The notes: generated from the letters alone by a model not told the origin. A DNA stretch of 64,000 bases from Paenibacillus sp. KS-LC4 (GCF_036894955.1 NZ_CP145905.1:379501-443500), one strand, 5' to 3'; positions 35,416 to 46,081 are shown, numbered from the stretch's first letter. Program-made: numbers and translations.

Positions 35416-38358
35416 ATGTTGAATGTTCAATCCGCAAGCTGTGAATATAGAAGTGCCTTGCTCGGTACGGATATTAAGGAGCCGCGTTTTAGCTGGAGGC
35501 TGGAGGCGGGAGAGCGCAGAAGTGTTCGCCAAGCAGCTTATCAGCTGCAAGTGGCAGAGATATCGGACGGCTTCGAGACAAGCCTTTGGGATACGGGCCG
35601 GGTCGAAAGCGAGCAATCGCTTCATATTCGTTATGGAGGCCCTGCGCTTGCAGCCCGTACTGCTTATCGCTTTCGGGTTAAAGTATGGGATACAGCAGGA
35701 GAAGAATCGCCTTGGAGCGAGGAGGGCACCTTCGAGCTGGCCCTTGCTGGCGGGGCGGACTGGCAGGCAAAATGGATTACGCCGGAAGCGTCTTCTATTG
35801 CGGCAGATGCGGCTCCAGCCTATTTGCTGCGCCGGACCTTCGATGTCAAACCAGTGGGCGTCCTGTCCGCTCGGGTGTACGCAACAGCGCTTGGCGTATA
35901 CGAGCTGTACCTGAATGGCGGCAAGGTGTCGGATGATTTGCTCGCTCCAGGCTGGACCAGCTATCACACCCGTGTGCAATATCAGACGTATGATGTGACA
36001 GCGGGGCTTAAGGAGGGTGCGAACGGCATCGGCGTTATGCTGGGCGATGGCTGGTATCGCGGCGGTTTAGGCTTTGAGGATAAAAATTATATGTACGGCG
36101 ACAACCGTGCCGCACTGCTGGAGCTCCATATCCGTTATGTAGATGGCACGGAAGAGATCATAGCGACAGACAGCTCATGGCAAGCGGCGCTTGGCGCGGT
36201 TCAATATGCAAATATTTATCATGGCGAAACGTATGATGCGCGTTTGGAGGTCCGGGGCTGGAGTGAAGCCGGTGTTGCGGGAGGAGCAACTGGAGCGGAA
36301 GCCTCGGGTGATGCAAGGCTGGCAGCAGGGAACTGGTCGGGTGTGCAGGTGCTGGATTTGCCATACAGCCAGCTTGTAGCGCAAGAAAACTGGCCGACTA
36401 AAGTTACCGAGATCATCAAGCCGATCTCCTCGTTTATTACACCGGCAGGCGATCATGTGCTGGATCTAGGGCAAAACATCGTCGGGCGCATGAGATTTAC
36501 CGTCGAGGCGCCGGAAGGAACGCAAATCGTTCTGCGCCATGCTGAGGTGCTCGACAAGGACGGCAACATTTATTTCGGCAATTTGCGTCCTGCCAAGCAG
36601 ACGCTGACCTATATCGCGAAAGGCGACGGCATGGAAAGCTATGCGCCCCATTTTACCTTTATGGGCTTCCGTTATGTGCTTGTTCAGGGCTTTCCGGGTC
36701 AGGAGGCAGGAGTTCCGCTGTCGGCAGATGCTTTCCAAGGCGAGGTTATCCACTCCGACATGCCTTCATCGGGTGATTTCGAATGCTCCGACGAGCGGAT
36801 TAACAAGCTTCAGCAAAATATCCGCTGGGGACAGCGCGGCAACTTCCTCGACGTGCCGACGGATTGCCCGCAGCGCGATGAACGGCTGGGCTGGACGGGA
36901 GACGCGCAAGTATTTATTAGCACGGCCTTGTTCAACTTCCAAGGGGCGCCGTTTTTTGCGAAATGGCTGCATGACCTGAAGGCGGAGCAGCATGAGGATG
37001 GCGGCATTCCCTTCGTAATTCCTGACATTGTAGGCGGAGCCAATTCGGCTGCATGGGGAGATGCCGCAGTTATTTGCCCGTGGACGGTCTACCAATATTA
37101 TGGCGATGAGCGCCTGCTCTCCGAGCAGTATGAGAGCATGAAGCAGTGGATCGAGTACATCCGGGCGCAGGGCAGCGAGGAATATTTGTGGAATACCGGC
37201 TTTCATTTCGGGGATTGGCTTGCGCTCGATGCGAAGGAGAACAGCTATATTGGCGCGACTCCAACCGCATTGGTTGCTACGGCCTACTATGCCTACTCCA
37301 CGCGCATTGTTCGCGATGCAGCGAAGGTGCTTGGGCATGATGAGGACGCGCAGCGCTATGGCGAGCTTCACAGCCATGTCATCGCTGCGTTCCGCGACGA
37401 GTTTATGACCAAGAGGGGGCGTATCGCCTCGCCGACGCAAACCGCACATATTTTGGCGCTTATGTTCGACTTGGTGGATGGGAGCGCGAGGGAGCGGGTA
37501 GCGGAGGATCTAAACAACCTGATCGTCGAAAATGACTATCACCTGACGACCGGCTTTGTGGGTACACCGTATCTATGCTTTGCCCTGTCAAACAGCGGCT
37601 ATCATACGACGGCCGTTCGCTTGCTGCTGCAAGAGAGCTATCCGGGCTGGCTGTATTCAGTATCGAAAGGCGCGACGACGATTTGGGAGCATTGGGACAG
37701 CATTAAGCCGGACGGCTCGTTCTGGAGCGACGACATGAACTCGTTCAACCATTATTCTTATGGCGCAATCGGCGATTGGATGTACCGCAAGGTGGCGGGG
37801 CTGGATATGGACCCTTCTAAGCCTGCCTTCAAGCATATTCGAATCGAGCCGTTGTTCGGATCGACCGTGCTGACTTATGCAAAGGCCTCCTATGACTCCG
37901 TATATGGACGAATCGAGTCGGGGTGGCATGTGGATGGCAGCCGTATAGAGCTTCGAGTGGTCATACCAGCGAATACGACCGCGGATATTGTTTTGCGGGG
38001 AGCGACGCTCGCCGGCACGACAGAAGGCGGGACCTCGCTTGAAAATAAAGCGGGCATCGCATCGGCGGAGGAAACCGCAGCTGGCTTGATCATCCGTGCC
38101 GGCTCGGGTACGTACCAGTTCGTCTATGAAAGTGAAGGCTTGTTCCGCTCGCAGTACAGCGCCAAGACGAAGATGAGCGAAATTTGGATGGATGAGCGGG
38201 CGATTGCCATTGTGAGTCGGCATCTGCCAACTCTGTTCAGCGGCGCACAGGCAAACATTGCTAAGCCGTTCTCGCTTCAGCAAGTCAGCGAAAATGGCAT
38301 GTTCCGTATTTCCAAAGAGACGATTGATCAGGTGTTGGAGGAGCTTGCAGCGCTGTAG
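35416..38358 (+). CDS. GH78 alpha-L-rhamnosidase
   Basis: A 980-residue inverting enzyme that removes terminal alpha-L-rhamnose. Beta-sandwich modules occupy about 1-440. The (alpha/alpha)6 barrel follows with the family signature FLDVPTDCPQRDERLGWTGDAQVF carrying catalytic and subsite acids, then DWLALDAKE and WEHWDSI. A C-terminal Greek-key domain ends near 895. The last 75 residues are an extra helical tail of unknown use. There is no signal peptide, so it acts on imported oligosaccharides. It is the last gene of the YesNM-like/importer operon, with a strong terminator after it. Confidence 0.93.
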   Translation: MLNVQSASCEYRSALLGTDIKEPRFSWRLEAGERRSVRQAAYQLQVAEISDGFETSLWDTGRVESEQSLHIRYGGPALAARTAYRFRVKVWDTAGEESPWSEEGTFELALAGGADWQAKWITPEASSIAADAAPAYLLRRTFDVKPVGVLSARVYATALGVYELYLNGGKVSDDLLAPGWTSYHTRVQYQTYDVTAGLKEGANGIGVMLGDGWYRGGLGFEDKNYMYGDNRAALLELHIRYVDGTEEIIATDSSWQAALGAVQYANIYHGETYDARLEVRGWSEAGVAGGATGAEASGDARLAAGNWSGVQVLDLPYSQLVAQENWPTKVTEIIKPISSFITPAGDHVLDLGQNIVGRMRFTVEAPEGTQIVLRHAEVLDKDGNIYFGNLRPAKQTLTYIAKGDGMESYAPHFTFMGFRYVLVQGFPGQEAGVPLSADAFQGEVIHSDMPSSGDFECSDERINKLQQNIRWGQRGNFLDVPTDCPQRDERLGWTGDAQVFISTALFNFQGAPFFAKWLHDLKAEQHEDGGIPFVIPDIVGGANSAAWGDAAVICPWTVYQYYGDERLLSEQYESMKQWIEYIRAQGSEEYLWNTGFHFGDWLALDAKENSYIGATPTALVATAYYAYSTRIVRDAAKVLGHDEDAQRYGELHSHVIAAFRDEFMTKRGRIASPTQTAHILALMFDLVDGSARERVAEDLNNLIVENDYHLTTGFVGTPYLCFALSNSGYHTTAVRLLLQESYPGWLYSVSKGATTIWEHWDSIKPDGSFWSDDMNSFNHYSYGAIGDWMYRKVAGLDMDPSKPAFKHIRIEPLFGSTVLTYAKASYDSVYGRIESGWHVDGSRIELRVVIPANTTADIVLRGATLAGTTEGGTSLENKAGIASAEETAAGLIIRAGSGTYQFVYESEGLFRSQYSAKTKMSEIWMDERAIAIVSRHLPTLFSGAQANIAKPFSLQQVSENGMFRISKETIDQVLEELAAL

Positions 38359-38440
38359 TTGTTGGAGAACGATTGAGATGTAAATAAGGAGTAGGAAGAG
38401 GATACAAGTAGGGTGTAAATAGTAGGGTTTATATAGAACG

Positions 38441-38471
38441 AAGCCGCACGGCATCAGCCGTGCGGCTTTAT
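38441..38471 (+). terminator. Terminator of the rhamnoside operon
   Basis: AAGCCGCACGG and CCGTGCGGCTT form a perfect stem, followed by TATT. Confidence 0.85.
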
Positions 38472-38525
38472 TCTGTATGAATGTATTGCGAATACGTAAA
38501 AATCATGGTCAATCTATGATGAAGC

Positions 38526-39566
38526 TTATTCTGCTCCGGTGCCCAGCATCGTCTGGATCGTCATTTGCTTGAGTCCATGAATATAGTCCTTCTGCCAATC
38601 CCTTAGCATAAATTTCGGAAGATGGGCTATAGGCACATAAGATGCGCTGCGGCTCTTGACGTCCTCCAGCTCTTCCTCGGATAGGTTGATGCTGCAAAAA
38701 ATAAAAATATCCGGATTCAGCGTCGCCGTGAAAATCGCAACCAAGCGGCTCAGGGCATCGCTCAGCTTCGGGTCATGCGGCTGTTTTTTGGAGCCAGCGG
38801 CCAGCTCCTGAATAATATCGCCAAAGCTTTGCTGTTCAAACAGGGGCAAATAAAAAATCTCGCCGGCAAAATAAGAATGGCCTCTAACCAGCTCGCCATT
38901 AACGATGATGCCTGCACCAGGGCCATTCCTTCCAAAGTAAATATAGACGAGCGACAGCTCCTGATTGTTGTCCAACTGATTGTGATAGCCAAGTACAGTG
39001 ATATTCATATCATTTTCAATCCGAACTTGAAGCTGATATCGGCTTTCATAAACGGCCTTCAAATCATAGCCGTTAAATTTCTCATAGCTGGGAATATGGA
39101 AAATTTGTCCGTTCGTAACGCTTGCAGGAACGCCAAAGGTTAAGGCGCGGATGTTCGGATAGCGCTCTAAATAATCCTTCATTTGCCGCTCCAGCGCTTC
39201 CGGTCCTTCATCTAAAATACCGGGCAGCGTGTCCTGCAAGATGACCTCGCCTACATAATTCAGCAAAGTGTAGATCGTATAGTCCTTCTCCAAATAAACG
39301 GCTAGGCCCGACATATGCGCTGCATGCAGCATATAGCTTTGCGGCCTGCGGCCTCCGCTGGATTCCCGCAGACCCGACAGCAAAACCTCGCCATCCGCCT
39401 TCATTTCCTCCATCGCTTTGCTCACGGTGGGGAAGGTCAGTCCCGTGATTTGAGCGATTTCGACCTTGGTCGACTCCTGCTCATAATAGAGCGCGGTGCG
39501 GATTTGCTGCCGGATCATTTCACCCATTAGCTTTGGATTTACAAATGGAAGCTTTATTTTTGTCAC
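38526..39566 (-). CDS. ROK-family transcriptional regulator
   Basis: A 346-residue protein. The N-terminal winged helix-turn-helix (TKVEIAQITGLTFPTVSKAMEEM, about 34-56) is followed by a degenerate sugar-kinase ROK fold (LTFGVPASVTNGQIFHIPSYEKFNG, YIYFGRNGPGAGIIVNGELVRGHSYFAGEI). The usual Zn-binding CxCGxxGC motif is absent. GTG 39566 directly abuts GGAGG, so ATG 39527 is a possible true start. It lies 27 bp after an MFS gene on the same strand and probably controls that pair or the neighbouring sugar genes. Confidence 0.8.
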   Translation of the reverse strand: MTKIKLPFVNPKLMGEMIRQQIRTALYYEQESTKVEIAQITGLTFPTVSKAMEEMKADGEVLLSGLRESSGGRRPQSYMLHAAHMSGLAVYLEKDYTIYTLLNYVGEVILQDTLPGILDEGPEALERQMKDYLERYPNIRALTFGVPASVTNGQIFHIPSYEKFNGYDLKAVYESRYQLQVRIENDMNITVLGYHNQLDNNQELSLVYIYFGRNGPGAGIIVNGELVRGHSYFAGEIFYLPLFEQQSFGDIIQELAAGSKKQPHDPKLSDALSRLVAIFTATLNPDIFIFCSINLSEEELEDVKSRSASYVPIAHLPKFMLRDWQKDYIHGLKQMTIQTMLGTGAE

Positions 39567-39593
39567 CCTCCTGACGGTTATAAAATGTGAGAC

Positions 39594-40811
39594 CTACTTG
39601 GTTAATGGCGCTTCCTTCTCGCCAATTGGCCTTGCAGCATGGGAGGTTAATCCTGCGAATACAATACCTACAAGCACGACGATTAAAGCCATTCGCAAGC
39701 CAATTGAATCGCCAACCATGCCTAGAAGCGGGGGGCCAACGAGAAAAGCTAAATAGCCGGCTGTTGCTACAGCCCCGACTCTGACGGCTACGCCATGCGG
39801 ATTGTCGCCAGCGGCTGACAAAGCGACAGGGAAGCCGAAGGCTGCGCCAAAGCCCCATAATACAACGCCGATAGAAGCGATAATGTAATTGTGGCCCAAA
39901 ATCACGATAAGCAGGCCGGCAATAGCGGATACAGCCGACGCCCGCAGCATAGCTACTCGTCCGAACTTATCGAGCAGCATGCCGCCAGTTGCCCGAACGA
40001 TCGTCATGGCAGCTACAAAAATGCCATAGACGAACGAGCCTGTTGAAGCAGAAGTATCGTAGCCATCAACCATAATTAAAGGAAGCCAGTCATTGGCCGA
40101 GCCTTCGGCGAAGGTCATGCCCAAAATAATAATGCCAAGCAGCAGAGTGCGCGGTTCCTTCCAGATCGCGAGGCGTTCTTTCGTCGTTAGCTTAGGAGCA
40201 TTTTTGTCTGTTTTACTTTCTTGTCCTGTTCCTTTAGGCACGAATCGGGATAAATAGACGATGAGCACAGCTAATAGAAGGAGAACAATACCCAAGTGTA
40301 TGATGACGGGCACCTGAGACTTCGTTGCTAGCCAACCCACGACAGCGCCGATAAAGGTTCCTAAGCTGAAGGCAGCATGCAAGCCGGTCAGCAGCGATTT
40401 TTTCGTTGCGCGCTCCAGCATGGTGCCCTCAACATTCATTGCCACATCACAAATGCCGAAGCCAAAGCCGAAGATGGCTAAGCCTATGAACATAACAGAA
40501 GCATAGGTAAAAAAAGAGCTTCCAAGAACAATGATGGCGAGGCCTCCAGCAGCAATGAGCATTCCGTTCATCATGACAAAACGTCCGCCCTTGCTGGCAA
40601 TAAAATGTCCTGCACCAAGCAGGCCGAGGATTGAGCCGACAGACAGTCCGAAAATAATCCAGCCCATCTCGCCGGTCGAAGCGCCGAGTGTATCACGAAT
40701 GGCCGGCGTGCGGGAAATCCATGATGCTGTGGCAAAGCCGCATAAAGTAAAAATCACATAAATGGCATTACGCCATAATTCAAGCTGTCTTGCATTTAAT
40801 TGTTCGTTCAT
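39594..40811 (-). CDS. MFS transporter (YbjJ/FucP-like)
   Basis: A 405-residue, 12-TM protein with polar ends. The second TM region reads ASWISRTPAIRDTLGASTGEMGWIIFGLSVGSILGLL, a pattern seen in uncharacterised sugar-type MFS proteins of the YbjJ group. It starts at ATG 40811 with AAGGGGAG upstream. It is transcribed with the ROK regulator gene 27 bp downstream, which suggests a sugar or sugar-derivative substrate. Confidence 0.8.
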   Translation of the reverse strand: MNEQLNARQLELWRNAIYVIFTLCGFATASWISRTPAIRDTLGASTGEMGWIIFGLSVGSILGLLGAGHFIASKGGRFVMMNGMLIAAGGLAIIVLGSSFFTYASVMFIGLAIFGFGFGICDVAMNVEGTMLERATKKSLLTGLHAAFSLGTFIGAVVGWLATKSQVPVIIHLGIVLLLLAVLIVYLSRFVPKGTGQESKTDKNAPKLTTKERLAIWKEPRTLLLGIIILGMTFAEGSANDWLPLIMVDGYDTSASTGSFVYGIFVAAMTIVRATGGMLLDKFGRVAMLRASAVSAIAGLLIVILGHNYIIASIGVVLWGFGAAFGFPVALSAAGDNPHGVAVRVGAVATAGYLAFLVGPPLLGMVGDSIGLRMALIVVLVGIVFAGLTSHAARPIGEKEAPLTK

Positions 40812-41158
40812 AGGAAGCTCCCCTTATTCGCTGACATACTTTTTAAAGATATTTAATAACTAGGCAAGCTAATCATAACGTATTAAATCCGCATTAAAAA
40901 GCGGTCTTTTTGCGGAAATTATATGGGATTGTGGGTTTGGCATAATGTCCTGCTTCGTAGTGGTGCTGACACCGAGTGAATATTTCATTGCAATCGGCTC
41001 TTATAAATTTAAGGTTTTCCAAGCAAACTATTTTAATTTTGATGGTTTTAAAGCTGATTTAACTTAATTGCCTTATATAAATGAAAAAACTTATTTTATA
41101 TAATTTACTTATAAAAACAAAGCGCAAAGGCTTTAATTTTTCGAAAGGATGAATACTG
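40812..41158. other. Divergent intergenic region
   Basis: 347 bp between divergent genes, strongly AT-rich from 40970. It presumably holds both promoters. No gene, repeat or clear operator is recognised. Confidence 0.4.
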
Positions 41159-42334
41159 ATGAGCAAGATGGACCCAAGTAAAATGAATCCGATTTTTTTA
41201 CAACGCCGAATGGATGAAGTAATTGACCAAGCGATTGCTGACAAGCGTCTGGTCGGTGCTGTTATTAAAGTGGCGGTAGATGGAAAAAGGGTTTACAGCC
41301 GCGCTGCTGGTCTTTTCGACCGCGAGATGAATAGGCCCATGCGAGAGGATGCCTTGTTCCGCCTAGCTTCCGTTTCTAAGCCTATCGTTTCAACCGCCGC
41401 TCTAGTGCTGATAGGGCAAGGGCGCCTACAACTGGACGACCGCGTTGATCGCTTTCTTCCAGAGTTCCGACCACGATTACAAAACGGAGAGCTTGCAGCG
41501 TTGACGATTCGTCATTTGATGACGCATACCGCAGGTCTGACTTACCGCTTCTTTCAAGAAGAGAATGGCTCCTACCAACAAGCCGGGGTATCAGATGGCA
41601 TGGATCAATCTGGTATTACGCTAGAGGAGAACCTTCAGCGTATTGCCTCTGTTCCGCTACTTTATACGCCAGGTGCCGAGTGGAAATATTCCATCGCGAC
41701 AGATGTGCTGGGAGCAGTCATTGCAAAGGTGACGGAAACAACGCTCAGCGAGGCCGTGCATTCCCTCGTGACAAAGCCGATTGGCATGACCGACACCGAT
41801 TTTATCGCAGTGGACCCAGACAGACTGGCTATTGCATATACCAATGATAGTCCAGAGCCGAGACCGATACTGGACCCTGACGAAATCGACTTTTTGGAAG
41901 GCACGGCAGGCTTCCGGCTTGCTCCAGGCCGTGCACTTGACCGTACAGCCTACCCTTCGGGAGGAGCTGGTATGGTCGGCAGCGCCGAGGACTTTATGCG
42001 ACTGCTGGAAACGCTGCGTACGGGAGGGGCACCCCTGCTGCCGGAGACTTTGGTTCGTGAGCTGACTGCCAATCAGATTGGGGATTTGCCTATGGCCTAT
42101 TGGCCAGGGCGCGGCTTCGGCTTAGGCATCACGGTGCTCAAGGACCCTATTGCGGCAAATACACCGGAATCACCGGGTACATGGCGCATGGGCGGCACCT
42201 ACGGTCATTCGTGGTTCGTCGATCCAAAGCAGCGGCTCAGCGTCGTTGCGTTTACCAATACCGCATTGGAAGGCATGTCGGGCCAGTTTACGGTTGACCT
42301 TTGTGAAGCTGTTTATGATGGTATCAAAAAATAG
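41159..42334 (+). CDS. Serine beta-lactamase-fold hydrolase (class C/EstB-like)
   Basis: A 391-residue protein without a signal peptide, so probably a cytoplasmic esterase or peptidase and not a secreted beta-lactamase. The SxxK motif is SVSK (Ser71-Lys74), the Tyr motif is in WKYSIATD, and HLMTHTAGLTY and GGTYGHSWFVDP (replacing KTG) are typical of EstB/LpqH-like members. AAAGGATG precedes ATG 41159. It is monocistronic, with a shared bidirectional terminator after it. Confidence 0.88.
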   Translation: MSKMDPSKMNPIFLQRRMDEVIDQAIADKRLVGAVIKVAVDGKRVYSRAAGLFDREMNRPMREDALFRLASVSKPIVSTAALVLIGQGRLQLDDRVDRFLPEFRPRLQNGELAALTIRHLMTHTAGLTYRFFQEENGSYQQAGVSDGMDQSGITLEENLQRIASVPLLYTPGAEWKYSIATDVLGAVIAKVTETTLSEAVHSLVTKPIGMTDTDFIAVDPDRLAIAYTNDSPEPRPILDPDEIDFLEGTAGFRLAPGRALDRTAYPSGGAGMVGSAEDFMRLLETLRTGGAPLLPETLVRELTANQIGDLPMAYWPGRGFGLGITVLKDPIAANTPESPGTWRMGGTYGHSWFVDPKQRLSVVAFTNTALEGMSGQFTVDLCEAVYDGIKK

Positions 42335-42375
42335 TCATTCCAAGTAAGCTGAATCAGACGACTTTCTTCAAAATA

Positions 42376-42433
42376 AAAAGGATTGAAGCAGCTTCATTCA
42401 GGGGACTGACCCCAGGCTGCTTCAATCCTTTTT
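42376..42433 (+). terminator. Long bidirectional terminator
   Basis: A 17-bp stem (AAAAGGATTGAAGCAGC / GCTGCTTCAATCCTTTT) with an inner GGGG-ACTGA-CCCC hairpin and T/A tracts on both sides. It separates the convergent genes ending at 42334 and 42491. Confidence 0.9.
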
Positions 42434-42490
42434 AAATTTCGATTAATCCTGAATGATTAACTATGCGTCTAGGACGTGTCTGAAAACTAG

Positions 42491-42661
42491 TTAAATTTCA
42501 TTTTTGGAAATACCATTTAAGCTTGGGACATAATCGGCAGCCTTATTGCTTGTCAGCGTCTGTGCTTCTTCCGTTAAATGATCGTTATTTTGTTGATTGT
42601 TTTTCTTGTCTGCACGATTATTTGAACGGTCCAATTTGGAATCGGCGCTATTTTTGGGCAT
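42491..42661 (-). CDS. Small hydrophilic protein, unknown
   Basis: A 56-residue protein very rich in Asn, Asp, Lys and Ser (MPKNSADSKLDRSNNRADKK and on), with no hydrophobic segment and no recognised family. ATG 42661 is chosen because GGAGGTG precedes it by 8 bp, a strong sign of translation. Its composition recalls small spore-associated or desiccation-type proteins of Bacilli, but that is only an impression. It ends at the shared terminator. Confidence 0.5.
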   Translation of the reverse strand: MPKNSADSKLDRSNNRADKKNNQQNNDHLTEEAQTLTSNKAADYVPSLNGISKNEI

Positions 42662-42786
42662 CCTATTCACCTCCATCTTTTCAATACATAGTATGAGAGG
42701 GTGGTTTGAATTTTATGCGAAAGCTCATTCACTGCCGATCAAATTGACTACAGCCACTAAGGGGCCGACAGAGTAGATACGCAGGG

Positions 42787-44862
42787 TTACTGTTTCAATG
42801 AAATTTCAAACGTGGAACCAGCCTCGCCTGCAAAAACAATACTGCCGTTCTCCGGCAATATGACCTGATTATTATTGCTGATCACGGTATGGTTGATACA
42901 TATACCGGCTTGATTATAAACTGCAAAGGAGCCCTTCGCAGGCATTTTAACCGTCATGATCTTTCCTTTGTTTTTTGCTGAAACGGAAAACCATCTGGCT
43001 TCGCCGTCGGCTTGAATCGTTGCCCGGGATTGTTTACCCGAAAAAAGCGGTTTGACCAGCGCTTCGTTGGCGTATATGTTGCCTGCTGCTGAAAGATACT
43101 CGACTCCATTTTTCTGAAAAAAATTAATTTCCATCGTGTCACGACCGTCCATGACAGGAATTTGCAGTTGGTTAACAGCTTGGTTGGGGCCAACAATCTT
43201 ATTATTCAATACATACCCGGGAGCCTCTTTAAAGGTTTGAAAGGGTATAATGGGTGTGGAATTAAGGTAAAGCATAGAGGTATATTTCCCGCTTACCATA
43301 TAATATTTTTGGCCTTCGCGCTTTGCCCAAGCGTCAGCTACATCTTTGGATAATGGATTGGCTTCGAGCTTTTCAGCGTTATATTTGGAGACGGCCGTTT
43401 GTCCCAGACCAGGAATGTTTATATATAAGCGGGACCACATATAGGTACGACCATTTTTCTCAACGACGAATTTCAGCTTTTCTGTGCCCGTCTCGTTCAC
43501 AAACGAACCATCAGCTGTATAAATATACGTTTCGGCAGGACTATTCGGTATGACAACCGAGGACACAGACAATTCACCATTAGGGTTCATTTCGACCTTC
43601 ATTAGACTGCCTGAGCGACCACCATAAATACCTGCATATTGGGATAATTCCTTCGGCATATTTGCCTTTATCGGCACAGCATACGATTTATCCGGTTTCC
43701 GTTCTTTAATCACGCCTTTCTCCTGAAGGGCGCTAAGCAGCAGCTCGTTCGCGATTAATTGATCGAATGCGCTTGAACCACCCGAAGAAATAACGGCGGC
43801 AGACATATTGTATTCAGGCAGCACGACTAAGGAAGAATGATAGGAAATCGTGTCTCCACCTTTTGAGAGTGCCTGAATGCCGTACTCGTTGAAGGGGAAC
43901 AAGCGGACACTGTCCCAGCCTAATCCGTATGACAGGTAGGAGGGAGCGGCTTCCTCTGGCCACATGCCGCTTTTATACTCCTCTTGTTCCATAGCTTCTA
44001 CCGATTTAGCAGAAATAATGCCCTCGACCTGTCCCGTGAAAATTTGTGAAAAGACAGCGAGATCTTCAGCTGTGGAGTAAATGCCTCCCGATGCGATAAT
44101 ATTATAATTCTCTTGTGGGAGCTGTCCCTCATACACAGGAGAATAGATGCCAGCCAGCGCCATCGGATCAATGGAATCCTGCGGTGTTTTTGTATGCAGC
44201 AGGTTGAGAGGCTCAGTCAAATATTTGTGAATAAACGCCGTAAAGTCCATGCCGCTAACTCTCTCTACTAAAATCTCAGCTAACGTAAAACCATCATTGC
44301 AATAGACCGAAAAAGCTCCCGGGTCTGCCTTTAAGCTTTGCGCTGCTAATTGCTCTAGAAATGTATCATGTGCATAAGTATCATTATCTCCGTATAGGGT
44401 TGCATTGCTGGCTGTCGTTCCGAGAAGGCCGGAAGAATGATTCAGCAGCATGCGCGGAGTAATTTGCGTGTAGCGGCTGTCCTTCATTTTAAAGTCAGAG
44501 ATATAGTTCACAACGGGCGAATCCAAATCGACCTTACCCTCGTCTACAAGCTTCATTACAGCTGTCGCGAGAAACATTTTACTTGTCGAACCGATGCCGT
44601 ATATCGTATTTGAGGAAAGTGGAGTCGCATCCTCGCTATCATTTTTGCCTGCATGCCCTGAAATCGTCATTTCCCCAGCATCAATGAGCGCATATTGCAC
44701 GCTTGTAACGCCGTACCTTTCTGTCAGCAGCTTGGCTTTCTCAGCAGCTATTTTCTTAGTCGCCTCAAAAGCATGAGGCTTGCTATCCACAGCAGCATTT
44801 GCGGCCATTGGGGCGAGCAGCGTCAGCGCGAGGGTAACAGCAACAATAGAAGTTCGTTTCAC
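42787..44862 (-). CDS. Secreted serine beta-lactamase-fold hydrolase
   Basis: A 691-residue exported protein. Its signal peptide ends about AANA-A (residue 24). The beta-lactamase/transpeptidase domain fills about 35-390 with SxxK at STSK (Ser92-Lys95), YCN in [17 protein letters not shown] and a late SYHSSLVV region. Residues about 400-691 are beta-rich modules of unknown fold, perhaps for wall or substrate binding. It starts at GTG 44862 with AGGAG 9 bp upstream. Its promoter carries the four-repeat module B, shared with the two alpha/beta hydrolase genes. A likely role is peptide or D-amino-acid hydrolysis at the cell surface. Confidence 0.88.
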   Translation of the reverse strand: MKRTSIVAVTLALTLLAPMAANAAVDSKPHAFEATKKIAAEKAKLLTERYGVTSVQYALIDAGEMTISGHAGKNDSEDATPLSSNTIYGIGSTSKMFLATAVMKLVDEGKVDLDSPVVNYISDFKMKDSRYTQITPRMLLNHSSGLLGTTASNATLYGDNDTYAHDTFLEQLAAQSLKADPGAFSVYCNDGFTLAEILVERVSGMDFTAFIHKYLTEPLNLLHTKTPQDSIDPMALAGIYSPVYEGQLPQENYNIIASGGIYSTAEDLAVFSQIFTGQVEGIISAKSVEAMEQEEYKSGMWPEEAAPSYLSYGLGWDSVRLFPFNEYGIQALSKGGDTISYHSSLVVLPEYNMSAAVISSGGSSAFDQLIANELLLSALQEKGVIKERKPDKSYAVPIKANMPKELSQYAGIYGGRSGSLMKVEMNPNGELSVSSVVIPNSPAETYIYTADGSFVNETGTEKLKFVVEKNGRTYMWSRLYINIPGLGQTAVSKYNAEKLEANPLSKDVADAWAKREGQKYYMVSGKYTSMLYLNSTPIIPFQTFKEAPGYVLNNKIVGPNQAVNQLQIPVMDGRDTMEINFFQKNGVEYLSAAGNIYANEALVKPLFSGKQSRATIQADGEARWFSVSAKNKGKIMTVKMPAKGSFAVYNQAGICINHTVISNNNQVILPENGSIVFAGEAGSTFEISLKQ

Positions 44863-44922
44863 TCGTATCTTCTCCTATCCTCTTTGGTATATTTAGCTGC
44901 CTTAGAGGGCATCTAAGGAAAG

Positions 44923-44974
44923 TTTACAATGCTTGGATGTCCTCCCCGTGACGTCAATATGAACGGAGTATGAA
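44923..44974 (-). promoter_or_regulatory. Four 11-bp-spaced hexamers plus -10 (module B)
   Basis: Reading on the minus strand: TTCATA, TTCATA, GTCACG and GACATC at exact 11-bp steps, then TGTAAA as -10 (44923-44928). It aligns without gaps with modules at 26374 and 46082. Confidence 0.7.
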
Positions 44975-44983
44975 TAGGTGGCG

Positions 44984-45037
44984 AAAAAAAAGGCCATGGC
45001 GTCATAGGCAAGAGACCTTGCACATATGGCCATGGCG
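44984..45037 (-). terminator. Terminator of the alpha/beta hydrolase gene
   Basis: On the minus strand, GCCATGGC at each end, CATA/TATG and GCAAG/CTTGC form a long hairpin ending in eight T. It lies just downstream of the stop at 45082. Confidence 0.82.
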
Positions 45038-45081
45038 TGGAGATGAAGAGGAGCGCTTATCCGCTTCGCTCGACAGTCGGT

Positions 45082-46020
45082 TTACTTGGTTTCTTCCATA
45101 AAAGACTTAAAGTTTTCAGCAATCTCTTTGGATTTGGTATGGTGCAAATAATGTCCGCCTTCAAAGGTCATCACTTTTCCATGCACAGAATCTTTGACCT
45201 GCTCTTCATGCAGCGGCACCCAGGTTGGGATTTCTGCATTGTGAGCTTGGATAAAGAAAATAATCGGCAGCTCTTTCGGGAAGGTGAGATGCTCTGCTGC
45301 TTTAAAGTTAGAAGCAATATTTTTCATTTCATTCAGCATGGTAGGACTATTGCTGTTCTTGAGAGAAAGCAGGGTCATTTGCTCTTTGGTTGCTTCGTCA
45401 TAAGGCAATCCAGCATAAGGGCTGTCCCCTACCTTCATAGCCAATCGAAGGAAGCCGGATTCTTTTAGAAGCTTAAACATGTCTATAGGAAGCTCGACGT
45501 CCATGCCAGGCTGTGTCGGAACACTGCTATCAACGCCGGCAAATGCGCTCACTTCGTTCGGATATTTATTCGCATATTCGATCCCATAAATGCCGGCTAT
45601 GGAGTGGCCCATTAAAATATAACGGTCAATGTTAAGAACCTGCAACGCTTCATGGAGCTCATTGACTATATTTTCTGTCGTACGCTCTTTGTCCGTACCG
45701 TCACTTAATCCATAACCAAAAGGTTCAACTGCAACTACTTTATAATAAGGTGAAAGCTCATCAATTAGCGGTTTGAAATCGAGCGCTGGCGCTGCTGTTC
45801 CATAACCTGGCAAGAGCACGATGGTCTCCTCGCCATCCCCCTGAATCAGCACATTCATCTTTTTCCCGTCTACGGGCACGAGCATACCATAGGCGTGTAT
45901 TTTTCCTAGCTCAGATTTGCTGCTGACCTTATTCACTATAAATACAATGGCGATAAAAACGACGATTGCTATAACAATTGCTGCTAATATTTTTAGTAGA
46001 ATCCTAAGCCATTTTTTCAT
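45082..46020 (-). CDS. Membrane-anchored alpha/beta hydrolase, paralogue of 26486-27502
   Basis: A 312-residue protein. A single TM helix (residues about 9-31) anchors an extracytoplasmic hydrolase domain with IVLLPGYGTAAPALDFKPLI, the nucleophile elbow GHSIAG and a final His in FEGGHYLHHTKS. It shares most of its length with the product of 26486-27502, including matching TM, lid and C-terminus, so the two are duplicates. ATG 46020 follows CAGGAGAAG. It is transcribed from the four-repeat module at 46082 and ends in a strong terminator. A peptide, lipid or ester substrate at the outer membrane face is possible; none can be named. Confidence 0.85.
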   Translation of the reverse strand: MKKWLRILLKILAAIVIAIVVFIAIVFIVNKVSSKSELGKIHAYGMLVPVDGKKMNVLIQGDGEETIVLLPGYGTAAPALDFKPLIDELSPYYKVVAVEPFGYGLSDGTDKERTTENIVNELHEALQVLNIDRYILMGHSIAGIYGIEYANKYPNEVSAFAGVDSSVPTQPGMDVELPIDMFKLLKESGFLRLAMKVGDSPYAGLPYDEATKEQMTLLSLKNSNSPTMLNEMKNIASNFKAAEHLTFPKELPIIFFIQAHNAEIPTWVPLHEEQVKDSVHGKVMTFEGGHYLHHTKSKEIAENFKSFMEETK

Positions 46021-46081
46021 AATCGTATCTTCTCCTGTCGTTATCTCGGTAGTGGACTGCCTGAAAGGCTGTTAATGTAAG

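Noticed and set aside
36766..37449. 227-codon minus-strand frame inside the GH78 gene
   Set aside because: It is antisense to an intact rhamnosidase with no start signal.
44990..45037. Repeated CCATGG motifs, considered as attachment or recombination sites
   Set aside because: They form the two arms of a terminator hairpin followed by eight T on the minus strand.
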